From NCBI GenBank assembly GCA_945957605.1, contig CAMFLR010000013.1, forward strand, positions 185,910 through 249,909: a stretch of DNA of 64,000 bases, in the 5' to 3' direction. The position numbers and the translations under genes were made by a program. Shown here piece by piece: positions 28,614-37,209 of the stretch. Origin of the DNA: an uncultured Isosphaeraceae bacterium. Lineage in GTDB: Bacteria; Planctomycetota; Planctomycetia; Isosphaerales; Isosphaeraceae. The notes under the pieces are model-generated. The model did not search any database. It saw only the letters and a program-made list of their open reading frames with translations, and was not told the DNA's origin. Numbering within the stretch: position 1 is the stretch's first letter; every line of letters begins with the position of its first letter.

Positions 28614-29663
28614 ATGACCGCGAGAGCAGTTGGGAACGCCATTCTAGGGTTGTCGATCGTGCTGGGTGTCTGCGGCTCTTCTCAAGCCCAGGAGGCGAAG
28701 CCGAGTCAGCCGGCTGTGAAAGAAGCGGAAGGTATAAAGGCGCCGGACAACGGGTTTGGTCGACTCATCGAGGGACTTCGGAAACATCCAGTGGAACGGT
28801 CTGCGACCAATGGTCTGGGCCGAATCTATGCGCTTGATGTTGCGACCGGGGAAGCCACACTGGTCGCGGATGAATCGGTTCGTGGGCTTTCTGCATGTGG
28901 TTCGCCGACGTGGTCGCATGATGGTTCGCGAATCCTTTTCGACGCTTTTCCGCGAGGGAATCCTCTGCTCGCTGATATGCAACGGGTTGAACTGGTCGCA
29001 GGCGTGCCGACCGTGACGAACATTGGCGCCGGCAATTGCCCGACGTTCTCTGTGGACGATAAGCGCATCGCGTTCATGCTTGGTCATGCGGTGGAGGATG
29101 CGGCACCTGGCGTCTGGCTGATGCAGGCCGATGGCAAGGGACGGCGAAGACTCGGTGATGTCGGAAGGCCGAAATGGTCGCCGGATGGAAAACAACTGAT
29201 GCTCATCGACGCGTCCTATCCTCCAGAGGTCACTCTGATGGACGTTAAGTCGGAGAAGAGTGCTCGGCTCGAACTGGCCGGAAGTCGTTTCTACTCGACG
29301 CCGAGTTGGGCTGGGTCTGACACGATCGTTGCGCTCATTGGCACTAATGGCGACGGCGACAGGCTTGCCTTGATCGACGTGTCCGAGCCGTCCAAGGCGA
29401 AGGTTAAGGAAGTCTTGTGGGAGGTAAAAGAGCCGATCAACGACGTGGTCGATCCTGTTTATTCTCCGAGCCGACGTGAGTGTGTCTTCATCGGGGTGAC
29501 AAAAGATGGAATGGCGCTGTACTCGGTCGCGCAAAGTAAGCCAGATGCGCCAAAGCGGCTGGAGCCTGATGCCTTCGACCCGATGATCTGGGATCTGGCG
29601 TTTTCGCCCGATGGCCGATATGTCCTGTTCGGGAGTACTCGAGCTGATCGCAAAGGTCGATGA
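28614..29663 (+). CDS. Exported TolB-like beta-propeller protein
   Basis: ATG 28614 (MTARAVGNAILGLSIVLG) is chosen over the frame start at 28566 because it opens a signal peptide ending at SSQAQ and follows GAGGGAG. The 349-residue product has PD40/WD40-like blades with the S-x-D-G-x-x-I/L-x-F/L pattern: SPTWSHDGSRILFD, CPTFSVDDKRIAFM, RPKWSPDGKQLMLID, DPVYSPSRRECVFIG and DLAFSPDGRYVLFGS. TolB-like propellers often bind other envelope proteins or ligands; no specific role can be given. Confidence 0.8.
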   Translation: MTARAVGNAILGLSIVLGVCGSSQAQEAKPSQPAVKEAEGIKAPDNGFGRLIEGLRKHPVERSATNGLGRIYALDVATGEATLVADESVRGLSACGSPTWSHDGSRILFDAFPRGNPLLADMQRVELVAGVPTVTNIGAGNCPTFSVDDKRIAFMLGHAVEDAAPGVWLMQADGKGRRRLGDVGRPKWSPDGKQLMLIDASYPPEVTLMDVKSEKSARLELAGSRFYSTPSWAGSDTIVALIGTNGDGDRLALIDVSEPSKAKVKEVLWEVKEPINDVVDPVYSPSRRECVFIGVTKDGMALYSVAQSKPDAPKRLEPDAFDPMIWDLAFSPDGRYVLFGSTRADRKGR

Positions 29664-29673
29664 GGCTTCGATC

Positions 29674-29701
29674 AGTTAGAGCCTCTTCTTTGAGGCTCTA
29701 A
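29674..29701 (+). terminator. Hairpin after the beta-propeller gene
   Basis: Perfect 11-bp stem GTTAGAGCCTC (29674-29684) / GAGGCTCTAAC (29691-29701) with loop TTCTTT, eleven bases after the stop codon. The T tract is poor on both sides, so termination may be partial. It could serve both converging genes. Confidence 0.6.
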
Positions 29702-29766
29702 CAATTGCTCACGGCGTATTCTCGAGTCTTAGACCAAAACTTCGCTGGTCTGGGGCGTTCCTATTT

Positions 29767-30144
29767 TCACTCGTCGTCGGCTTCGAGCATCACTCCCCAA
29801 CCATCGCATTCGCCGTCGAACGGTTTCGCGATCTGGTCGAGTTCGGCCTGAATCCTGATGATCTCATCGTAATTCGGGATCATCCGGACTGTCGCATAGA
29901 CGCTCCACGATGGTCCGAATTCGTCCTCGTCATCTTCGTCGGGATCGAAATCGGGCTCACCCTCATCATGTTCGATCCGAGAGTCGTATCCAGCGGCCGT
30001 CATGGCTTTGTGGCATTTTTCGGCTGAGGACTCGTCGGGAACGGCGACGGGGAATTCGATTACCAGCGGCTGAGACAGATCCACACCGTGCGCGGCGAGA
30101 TCGGCCAGGACTGCACCGTCTGCGTCGTCGGGAAAGGTTGTCAT
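29767..30144 (-). CDS. RraB-like protein (RNase E inhibitor family)
   Basis: A 125-residue acidic protein. Family features are DGAVLADLAAHGVDLSQPLV, the SSAEKCHKAMTAAGYDSR helix, an acidic spacer (EPDFDPDEDDEDEFG), WSVYATVRMIPNYDEIIRIQ and the closing GECDGWGVML. In E. coli RraB binds RNase E and lowers its activity. The fold is more widespread than that function, so a role in RNA decay here is only a guess. The acidic insertion before WSVYA is longer than I expect for the family. Confidence 0.75.
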   Translation of the reverse strand: MTTFPDDADGAVLADLAAHGVDLSQPLVIEFPVAVPDESSAEKCHKAMTAAGYDSRIEHDEGEPDFDPDEDDEDEFGPSWSVYATVRMIPNYDEIIRIQAELDQIAKPFDGECDGWGVMLEADDE

Positions 30145-30218
30145 GAGTGCTCTTTGACTTGGTTAGCGATGATCAGAAATTTGCGTTGTTACTGCGTGAC
30201 GATGGCGGCTATGAGAAG

Positions 30219-30773
30219 TTAGTCGACCGACAATGCTTGTAGAAGTGCGTTGCGGTAATCAGGATCTTTTTCGTTCCAGAAAACAAATCCACTCGGAAGA
30301 TCCAGGTTGAAAAACGATTCGTAATACTCCTCTTCATCGAATGGCTCGCCGTCCCTCCCAAAGATCTTGAGCTTCACGGGTTCGCTATCCATGTCGCAGG
30401 CGCCCTGATGCAGCGCGATTGCGGTGAATGTTTCTTCTTCAATCATTCCTTTTGTGGGTTTGTCGGAGCCGTAGAGTTCGCTGATCGCCGAGATGAGCCG
30501 GTCGCTTTCTGGACCGGAGCGCAAAAAGCGGACTCCCTGTTGATATACATTATCTTTTACGAGTTCCATGCGAGCATCGAACCCGCCCTGAATGCCCTTC
30601 ACGACAACAACGTTCATTCCAACGAGTTGATCCAGGTAGGAAGCTGCCAAATGAAAACGGTAATGCTGACCGTCATCAGTCAAGTCGGTCAGTCGAAAGG
30701 TCAAGTCAACAAATCCTTCTTCGCTAAACTGATCCAGAATCGGGTTACCCTGGGAGTCGATTGATATTTCCAT
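30219..30773 (-). CDS. Acidic protein of unknown function
   Basis: A 184-residue protein from ATG 30773, preceded by GAGGTAATC. It starts MEISIDSQGNPILDQFSEEG, has a central MELVKDNVYQQGVRFLRSGP and LISAISELYGSDKPTKGMIE, and ends with ESFFNLDLPSGFVFWNEKDP. It is rich in Asp and Glu and lacks signal or membrane segments, so it is cytosolic. Small acidic proteins of this kind are often immunity proteins, but no toxin is nearby and no family is recognised. Same strand as the RraB-like gene, 74 bases upstream. Confidence 0.65.
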   Translation of the reverse strand: MEISIDSQGNPILDQFSEEGFVDLTFRLTDLTDDGQHYRFHLAASYLDQLVGMNVVVVKGIQGGFDARMELVKDNVYQQGVRFLRSGPESDRLISAISELYGSDKPTKGMIEEETFTAIALHQGACDMDSEPVKLKIFGRDGEPFDEEEYYESFFNLDLPSGFVFWNEKDPDYRNALLQALSVD

Positions 30774-31093
30774 GATTACCTCAAAATGGAGAGCGTACGA
30801 GAAGATAGTGAGTTGCGATTATAAGTTCGATTTTGGCATTTAGGAATCGGTTCGACGCGGGAGTCGTTCGGGCAGTTCGTAAGGAAGAATTGAGACGACC
30901 GGATAGCGATCGAAGTCTTTGTGGCCGAGGTCCGGGGATGGGACGCTGAAATGCTTTTAAGTCTTGCTCGGGAATCAGATGCGTGTCAGTCGTAGCAAAC
31001 CGAGCAAGGTGACTCGGTTCGCGAGATGCGCAGATCGAGAAAGCGACGAGACTGGCGGGATTACGTCGTGCATTGTGATACGCCAGGCACAAA
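30774..31093. other. Region with no recognised gene
   Basis: About 320 bases. A minus-strand frame crosses it but overlaps the VOC gene out of frame and has no protein features. It probably holds the promoter of the acidic protein gene. Confidence 0.5.
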
Positions 31094-31528
31094 CTAGCCG
31101 AGTTGTTCTGCGAGCGCGACAATAATGCCCTCGGGCCCGCGGATGTAGGCGAGACGGTACGAATCTCCGTACTGCATTTCGCCAATGACTTCGGCTCCTT
31201 GGGCTCGCATGCGCGTAATGATGGCGTCAATGTCTTCGACGGCGAACATGATGCGACGGATGCCCAGCGTGTTTACGGGCGCGTCGACGGGCCCAAACCG
31301 TATCGCGTCTGGCGTGTGGAACTTGTCCAGTTCAATGCCCTGCCCGTCGGGAGTTCGCATCATTGCCAAGGTGGCCCGGACATTTTCGAGCCCGATCAGT
31401 TTGCCGATCAAAGGCCCTTCAACCGTCGTCTCACCCTCAAGCGTGAGGCCGAGTTCAATGAAGAACGCCTTGGTGGCTTCGAGGTCGTCGACAACGATGA
31501 GGACGTTGTCCATGCGTTTGAGCGTCAT
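31094..31528 (-). CDS. VOC-superfamily (glyoxalase/dioxygenase-like) protein
   Basis: A 144-residue protein with the paired beta-alpha-beta-beta-beta modules of the vicinal oxygen chelate fold. The first is MDNVLIVVDDLEATKAFFIE with ELDKFHTPDA. The second is GIRRIMFAVEDIDAIITRMR with YRLAYIRGPEGIIVALAEQL. Family members bind a divalent metal or act as antibiotic-binding proteins. Candidate metal ligands are the E in IELDKF and the E/H positions of the second module, but the second module's usual terminal Glu is not obvious (IIVALAEQ). Activity is unknown. Confidence 0.85.
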   Translation of the reverse strand: MTLKRMDNVLIVVDDLEATKAFFIELGLTLEGETTVEGPLIGKLIGLENVRATLAMMRTPDGQGIELDKFHTPDAIRFGPVDAPVNTLGIRRIMFAVEDIDAIITRMRAQGAEVIGEMQYGDSYRLAYIRGPEGIIVALAEQLG

Positions 31529-31750
31529 ATGATCAACCAGAGCCTTAGCGGAATTGTTTGTGCTTGCTAGAGCACGTCGTAATGCGAATGTGTCTCACTG
31601 TCGTCTGTCGGGGTTCACCCCAAATTGACAACCGCTCTTCTCGGCCAGTGCTTCGAAATAAATTGGACGCAGAGGCCGGCCCCATCCGTGAGGCCGACCC
31701 CCGCGCCCGGTTTCGCGAGGAGGAGGAACGAGTGATTCAGGAGAGCGGAA

Positions 31751-32512
31751 TTAGCTGGCCTTGGCGAGGTGGAGCGATCCCTTGGTGACCGAGCACGCGG
31801 CGACGAACGCCTCGATGAGCTGCGTGTCGAGCGAGATCGTTCCCTCGGCTTCGGGGTGCCACTGGATACCCGTCACCCACCACGAAGGATCCTTGCCTTC
31901 GAAGGCTTCGATCAGTCCGTCGGGGGCGATTGCCGACTGGCGGAAGATCGGGGCGAGCTTGCGAATTCCCATGTGATGATATGAATTCACACGGATTTCG
32001 CCGGGACCGTAGATTTCCTCCATCCGCGTGCCGGGCTCCATGATGACGGTGTGGCGATGCACGCCGCCTTGCGGGTCGCGGTGCGGAATGCAGCGCGGGA
32101 GGTCTTCGGGCAGGTGGAGATAGAGGCCACCGCCATTCACCACGTTGAGTTCTTGCATGCCGACGCCGATGCCCATGGTCGGCATCTTGCGCATCTGCAC
32201 GAGCTTGCAGAGCAAGCGATCCGCGTTTTCCCGCCGCTCGTTCATGACGTTGATCGAGGGATGGGGCGCGAGATTCATCTTCCTCGGATCCATGTCGTCG
32301 CCGCCGGTCAGCATGATGCCGTCAAGGCGGTCGAGAATGGGGGCGAGGTCGAGTTCCTTGGTGAACGGGGGCAGAATGACAGGCAATGCCCCGGCGGTGA
32401 GCAGGATATCGTAGTATCCGCTGCTGAGTTGACTGTGAGTGGCGCGGCCTTTGGCGACGGCACGGTAGTCGGTATTGATGCCGATGAGGGGCCGATCCTT
32501 GATGGCTGGCAT
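31751..32512 (-). CDS. Class I amidotransferase-like (peptidase C26) protein lacking the catalytic cysteine
   Basis: A 253-residue protein of the gamma-glutamyl-gamma-aminobutyrate hydrolase (PuuD) family. AAGGAAGGG precedes the ATG. Conserved parts are GINTDYR, the LDGIMLTGGDDMDP oxyanion region and GIQWHPEAEG, with the catalytic His and Glu. The nucleophile elbow that normally reads GICxGMQ is MGIGVGMQELNVV here, so Gly116 replaces the cysteine. The codon is GGC, one or two changes from Cys, and the rest of the motif is intact. Without the thiol it cannot hydrolyse by the usual mechanism, so it may be a binding protein or use another chemistry. It stands alone. Confidence 0.85.
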   Translation of the reverse strand: MPAIKDRPLIGINTDYRAVAKGRATHSQLSSGYYDILLTAGALPVILPPFTKELDLAPILDRLDGIMLTGGDDMDPRKMNLAPHPSINVMNERRENADRLLCKLVQMRKMPTMGIGVGMQELNVVNGGGLYLHLPEDLPRCIPHRDPQGGVHRHTVIMEPGTRMEEIYGPGEIRVNSYHHMGIRKLAPIFRQSAIAPDGLIEAFEGKDPSWWVTGIQWHPEAEGTISLDTQLIEAFVAACSVTKGSLHLAKAS

Positions 32513-33096
32513 GGCTTCCCTTCCTTGTGCTGGCGTCAGCGAAATCCGTTCGATGACCGTCCCATTATTGACTCATCAACCATGATGAAATCTAGGGGCG
32601 GAGGCCAAGGGCGTGGCGAAGTACGCTAAAGAAAACGCACTGAACCACAGTCGCGACATCCCAAGAGACTCGCCAGGCCAACCCTCAATCCAATGAGAGC
32701 GGTCAGGTGAGACCGAGCAAACGGTTCCATTCTTAGGTGTGAAGCGAGGAGAAACTCTATCTGACCGCGGAGGAACGCGGTCGTCTTCGCGAAGATGGGT
32801 GGAGCATAAACGCATCGCAACCCCAACTCAAGGAAAATCCGGCAAAATCGGCCATTTTCCCTCAAGTTTCCCGGATAACGGCATTCCGGGAAGCCGAGTG
32901 TGCAACATCCGCCGATCGCCTGGTAACGATCTGTTCAGCCCCCCGTGCGAGGCATCACATCGACCGTCACAAAACGGGAATCGGGATAGCAGAACCGGCG
33001 TCAGAAATTGAAAGAATGACCAAAAACCGGCGCCGCCTCCGCTCGTTCGCCTTGAGATTGCGATGTCCGCATGCCTTATTAGAAATGAGATGTTAT
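32513..33096. other. Region with no recognised gene
   Basis: About 585 bases upstream of the amidotransferase-like gene. Frames of 79-90 codons on both strands overlap each other and lack start signals or family motifs. The end near 33080-33120 is AT-rich. Promoter of the minus-strand gene is expected near 32530-32650. Confidence 0.5.
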
Positions 33097-33483
33097 TTAA
33101 GATTGATAATGATTAATATTTGGGTTTGTTTTGAAATATGAAATGACAAAGGCAATGCCAAGGGCGAGGTCGATCGACCCTGCGAGGAGCATACTGAGCG
33201 CGAGCCGGCCGGTAGCATAAAGGGCGATTGCAGCGAAGCCGAACGAGGCCTTTTCGAGGATGCTGGGGATCATGAGCGGGCGAAAGCGGGCGGGGTCGCG
33301 GGCGATCATCAAGAACGCAACCTGCCACGCCAGGGCCACGCCGACGAACCCGTAGAAGAATTCCGGGTGCGTGATGGCGGGCGGTTGATCGGCGCCGATA
33401 CGCGATTCCAGCAGGTACATCGGTGCCAGGACGATGATCCCGTAGATTCCGGCGATTCGAAACGTGCGGCGAGCGAATTTCAT
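33097..33483 (-). CDS. Small four-helix membrane protein
   Basis: A 128-residue product from ATG 33483 (MKFARRTFRIAGIYG). Four hydrophobic segments are visible: IAGIYGIIVLAPMYLL, FFYGFVGVALAWQVAFLMI, ASFGFAAIALYATGRLAL and MLLAGSIDLALGIAFVISYF. The motif PEFFYGFVGVALAWQVAFL with the following RDPARFRPLM is typical of a conserved bacterial membrane protein, but I cannot name the family. It lies 132 bases downstream of the cytochrome b-c gene on the same strand. Confidence 0.7.
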   Translation of the reverse strand: MKFARRTFRIAGIYGIIVLAPMYLLESRIGADQPPAITHPEFFYGFVGVALAWQVAFLMIARDPARFRPLMIPSILEKASFGFAAIALYATGRLALSMLLAGSIDLALGIAFVISYFKTNPNINHYQS

Positions 33484-33615
33484 GCGTGCAACCTGTGCGC
33501 GGAGCGGATATCACCGCTCCTTTAGTGCAGGTGCAGTTGAGACGGGCCGACCCGACGGTTTGTGACAACCGGGGCGGCCGCTCTCGAGTTCGTTCGTTTT
33601 ATGGGCAGCGTTGCG

Positions 33616-35391
33616 TTATTTGCTCGTCGGCGCAACGGGCGCAGGTGGCGGCGGAGGTGTGTAATCGCCTCGAATGTAGCGGACGAGGGCTGAAATATCG
33701 TTCTCGGTCAACTGGTCGGCGAAGGCGGGCATTTTCTGGTCGGCTTCGAGATGGCCGTAGTGCGTTGACCTGCTGGGATTCTTGATCATCCGGCTTGTCC
33801 AGCGCGGCGAGCCCCAGCCGAAGAGGTCGGGGGAAGGCTGAGTCTTCTTCTCGGCCTGGCTTGGATCACCCATGGTGTGGCAGTCGACGCAATTCTTCTG
33901 GAACAGCGTGTAGCCGGGGTGGTTCTTCGTGGTGGGCGCTGCGTACCAATCGGCAGGGGAAACTTCGGGGTCAATCGTCGCGAATGTGGCGACGAAATCG
34001 GCGATGGCGTCGAGTTCGGCGGGGCTGAGCTTCGAGCTTTCCTTCCACGTCTTCATGCCATCAAGAATAGGCACCTTGCCGAAATAGGCATCCGACGTCG
34101 GCTTTTCGAGCAGGCCGCGAATCCAGGTGCGGGTGCCGAAATCTTTGAGGTCGGGGGCTGATGGCTCGCCCTGCACCTGGCCGCCGAAAGGATGGCAGCC
34201 GAGGCACTTCTTCTCGAACATCTTGCCGCCGTGATGCAGCGGGTCGCGACTGAGGACGTAGGAATCTCCCTCGGGCGGGATTCCATCGCGCGCAAGCTGA
34301 ATGGCGCGGTCGCGGGCGGTGTCGGCCTTTTCACGGGCGATACGGTATGACGTGCTTTCGAAGTCGCGGTAAATCGCCGTGCCGGTGAGTGAAAGTGCGG
34401 CGATTGCGAGCGTGGAGATGAAGAGGAACGCGAGGGCCGAGCCGAGCTTGCGCGGCAGCAATTTGGCCACGAGGGGCAGTAGGAAAAGGCCGGTGGTTGC
34501 CACGCCCGGAACGACCATGGTTGCGATGTATTCGCGCCCAGCCATCTCGTGCACGAGCAGGTTGAGCGGCAGGAAGTACCACTCGGGACGCGCGGGGTAA
34601 TCGTCGCTGGAAGGGTCGGCTGGGGCGTCGAGGCTGTAGCCGTGCGTGGCGACGGTGAGCGCGCAGATGAGTGCGACGGTAAGCGAAGCGAGCGCGATAT
34701 CGCAGCACGACTGATGTGGCCAGTAGGGCTCGGTCAGGACGGTTTCATCGTCGGCCCGTCTCCGGAAGACGAAGAGCATCGCGAAAACCCAGCCGCAGAA
34801 GAGCATCAGGCTGGGAATGAGCGCGACGTGCAGGCCATAAAACCGGGTGAGCGTTTGGCTACCGGCCTGGCTGCCGCCGAGAATCACCTTCTTGAGCATC
34901 GGGCCGATGATCGGCGTTCCGCCGGCCATGTTGGTTTCGACGATCGCCGCCCAGTAGCCTCGCTGATCCCACGGTAAAACGTTGCCTGAAACGCCAGCAA
35001 CGAGGATGAGTAGCAACACCGCAGACGCGAGCCACCAGTGCATCTCTTTCGGGGCGCGATAAGCGCCGACGAGCACGAGGCGGAACAGGTAAAGCCCGCC
35101 CAGAATGACAGCGCCGTACGATGCGTATCGGTGCAGGCCGCGGACGAACCAGCCGGCATCCATTTGATAGGTGATGTAATAGACGCTGCCCCAGGCCATC
35201 GTGCTTGATGGGCTGTACGTCGTCATTAGCAGCAGGCCGGTGATGAGATCGACGATCAGCGTGGTCAGAAGCGCGAAGCCGAGCGCGTGCCCCCAGCGCT
35301 TGTTGACCGGCACGGGGCGGTCGAGGAAGCGTCGGGTGATTGTGGGCAAGGCAGTGCGGTCGTCCAGCCAGGCGATGATGTTGTTAAGCAA
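33616..35391 (-). CDS. Cytochrome b fused to a diheme cytochrome c, without heme b-H ligands
   Basis: A 591-residue protein. TTG 35391 is chosen because LLNNIIAWLDDRTALP follows, a typical cytochrome b start. It overlaps the Rieske stop by 8 bases, and GGAGAAG lies upstream. Residues 1-210 are the b6-like four-helix domain; the Qo motif PEWY is in RPEWYFLPL. b-L ligands are His87 (GLHRY) and His188 (GLHVA). The b-H positions 14 residues later read Tyr101 and a non-His in GWVFAM, so b-H is apparently missing. After three C-terminal helices come two c-heme sites, CLGCH and CVDCH. With the Rieske protein it forms a quinol:cytochrome c oxidoreductase-like complex in the cytoplasmic membrane. Confidence 0.88.
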   Translation of the reverse strand: MLNNIIAWLDDRTALPTITRRFLDRPVPVNKRWGHALGFALLTTLIVDLITGLLLMTTYSPSSTMAWGSVYYITYQMDAGWFVRGLHRYASYGAVILGGLYLFRLVLVGAYRAPKEMHWWLASAVLLLILVAGVSGNVLPWDQRGYWAAIVETNMAGGTPIIGPMLKKVILGGSQAGSQTLTRFYGLHVALIPSLMLFCGWVFAMLFVFRRRADDETVLTEPYWPHQSCCDIALASLTVALICALTVATHGYSLDAPADPSSDDYPARPEWYFLPLNLLVHEMAGREYIATMVVPGVATTGLFLLPLVAKLLPRKLGSALAFLFISTLAIAALSLTGTAIYRDFESTSYRIAREKADTARDRAIQLARDGIPPEGDSYVLSRDPLHHGGKMFEKKCLGCHPFGGQVQGEPSAPDLKDFGTRTWIRGLLEKPTSDAYFGKVPILDGMKTWKESSKLSPAELDAIADFVATFATIDPEVSPADWYAAPTTKNHPGYTLFQKNCVDCHTMGDPSQAEKKTQPSPDLFGWGSPRWTSRMIKNPSRSTHYGHLEADQKMPAFADQLTENDISALVRYIRGDYTPPPPPAPVAPTSK

Positions 35392-35911
35392 GGGACTTCT
35401 TCTCCGCCGACTGGGGCTGGAAACGCGCGAACCGGACGCTGATGACCGGGTCGGGATCGTCGGAGAGATCGACCTCGAGGCCATCCATTCCGCGCGGGGA
35501 GACGGCGTTTTTCTTGGCACCGTCGAGTCCGAACATCGCGCCGTGGCAGGGGCACTGGAACCCCTGGCGATCGTTCGAAAGCGTGACCGAACAACTTAAG
35601 TGCGGACACTCAGCCGAGAAGGCGAGGACTTTTTCTTTCGCGCCGTCGGGTTGGCGGACGAGCCAGACCGAGCCGACCGGTTCCTTGGGGTATTTCACCC
35701 AGGCGTCTTGCTTTTCTTCAATGATACTAAAAGCTTGCGGCTTGCCGGGTTGGAGCTGGCTGAGACGTGCGAGCGACAGAAGGTTGCGTTCCTGCCCTTT
35801 TTTGGTGAGCGGGTCGAGCAGGAAGCGGACGCCCGGCACGGCCATCGCTATCGCGACTGTGTTTCCTCCGAGCATGGAGAGGAAACGATAGAATCCACGA
35901 CGTGTGGGCAT
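35384..35911 (-). CDS. Rieske iron-sulfur protein
   Basis: The start is set at ATG 35911 (MPTRRGFYRFLSMLGG); the frame upstream has no protein features. The 175-residue product has a twin-arginine-like N-terminus (TRRGFYRFL) with a single transmembrane anchor (NTVAIAMAVPGVRFLL). The [2Fe-2S] ligand motifs CPHLSC and CPCHGAMF follow, both complete. It supplies the high-potential electron branch of the bc-type complex, passing electrons from quinol to the fused cytochrome c. Its stop codon overlaps the start of the cytochrome b-c gene, so the two are translationally coupled. Confidence 0.92.
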   Translation of the reverse strand: MPTRRGFYRFLSMLGGNTVAIAMAVPGVRFLLDPLTKKGQERNLLSLARLSQLQPGKPQAFSIIEEKQDAWVKYPKEPVGSVWLVRQPDGAKEKVLAFSAECPHLSCSVTLSNDRQGFQCPCHGAMFGLDGAKKNAVSPRGMDGLEVDLSDDPDPVISVRFARFQPQSAEKKSLA

Positions 35912-36123
35912 GGGAGAGAACCCTCGATCGGAGCGATTTCTCAAACGGGCGGGAAGGTCAAGCGCGGCGGGACCGTTGCGAGGCAAACTGGGCGGGCGGG
36001 AACCAGTCGGGGAAATCTGGCGCACATCCCCCTGCTCTCTTTCTGGTTCAAGCAGGAGGATGTTCGCTCTCTTCTTGTTGTTACGTCAAAACAGGGGTCG
36101 CCTGTTGGCAGTGTTTCTCAGGC

Positions 36124-37113
36124 TCAACCACCGAGCGCGGCCTTCACGGTCGCGAGAACCTTGGGCAGCGACTCGCTCAGGGGGTCGGGCAGCGTAGCCC
36201 CGGCGGCAGCCTTGTGGCCGCCACCGCCGAATGCTGAGATCAGTTTCGCACAGTCGAGACCGTTTCGCGACCGGATACTCATCTTGATTCCACCACGCGG
36301 CTGTTCAATGAACAGCATGCCGACCTCGACGCCGCGAATGCTCACGGTGAAGTCGACCAGATCTTCGGTATCCGGCGGAATCGAGCCAGTGCGTTCGAAG
36401 TCTTCTCGAGTCACCGACGCATAGGCAATCCGCCCGTTCAGTTCGGTCTGAAGCGACGTGAGCGTTTCGCCCATTAACTTCAGCCGTCCCAAGCTGTTAC
36501 GTTCCGAAAGCAGGCGATAGATCTCGTCGATCTTCGCTCCGGCTTCGATCAGCTCGGCGACGGTTCGCAGGGTCTGTGGCGTGGTGTTGGGGTGATGGAA
36601 CCAGCCGGTGTCCATGGCGATCGCGGTGAGGAGACCCATCGCCATTTCGGGCGTAATCGGGACCTTCAGCGCGTGGGCTGCACGCGTGACCAGCGTACCG
36701 GCGGCTTCGGCGGTGGTGTCTTTGAGGAAAATTGCGCCAAGATCGTCCTGGCTGACGTGGTGATCGATCACCACGCGCTTACCGGGGAACGATCGAACCC
36801 AGTCGGCCATTTCGCCGAGTTGCGACCAGGCGGAGAGGTCGAGAATGACCAGGACTTCGCGATCAGCGAGATCGGCGGGGGTGACGGCGGTGCCGAAATG
36901 TTCGAAGAGTGTTCCATCGGGGTCGAGGAAATCGTAGCGCGGCGGAGTGCGGCTGGTCATCACCGCGCGGACGTCCTTACCCTTCTGGCGAAGCAGGCCG
37001 ACCATTCCGAGCGTCGATCCAAGCGCATCGCCATCGGGCCGCACGTGGCTGGTCACCACGAATTTATCGTAAGTCTCGATCAGCGAAGACAAAGGCGTCC
37101 AGTCGATACTCAT
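36124..37113 (-). CDS. DHH/DHHA1 phosphoesterase, NrnA-like
   Basis: The start at ATG 37113 (MSIDWTPLSSLIETYD) is supported by GGGAG five bases before it. The 329-residue protein has the DHH motifs VTSHVRPDGDALGS (motif I), LVILDLS (II), RVVIDHHVSQDDLG (III, the DHH), GLLTAIAMDTGWF (IV), and the DHHA1 glycine loop AFGGGGHKAAAGA near the C-terminus. NrnA-type enzymes degrade nanoRNA and dephosphorylate pAp; related proteins cleave cyclic dinucleotides. All metal-binding motifs are present. Which substrate applies cannot be told from sequence. It lies 212 bases upstream of the Rieske gene on the same strand. Confidence 0.9.
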   Translation of the reverse strand: MSIDWTPLSSLIETYDKFVVTSHVRPDGDALGSTLGMVGLLRQKGKDVRAVMTSRTPPRYDFLDPDGTLFEHFGTAVTPADLADREVLVILDLSAWSQLGEMADWVRSFPGKRVVIDHHVSQDDLGAIFLKDTTAEAAGTLVTRAAHALKVPITPEMAMGLLTAIAMDTGWFHHPNTTPQTLRTVAELIEAGAKIDEIYRLLSERNSLGRLKLMGETLTSLQTELNGRIAYASVTREDFERTGSIPPDTEDLVDFTVSIRGVEVGMLFIEQPRGGIKMSIRSRNGLDCAKLISAFGGGGHKAAAGATLPDPLSESLPKVLATVKAALGG

Positions 37114-37209
37114 CGCGGCTCCCGCATTTCCTGAAGAATCCATCAAGCCCCATGATAGGGATTGAGGCGGGGAGACGCAACGCGAAGGGGTTTTCGCCTG
37201 TGACCAGGC

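Noticed and set aside
32576..33011. Overlapping frames of 79-90 codons between the amidotransferase-like gene and the small membrane protein
   Set aside because: No start signals, no motifs, and they overlap each other on both strands.
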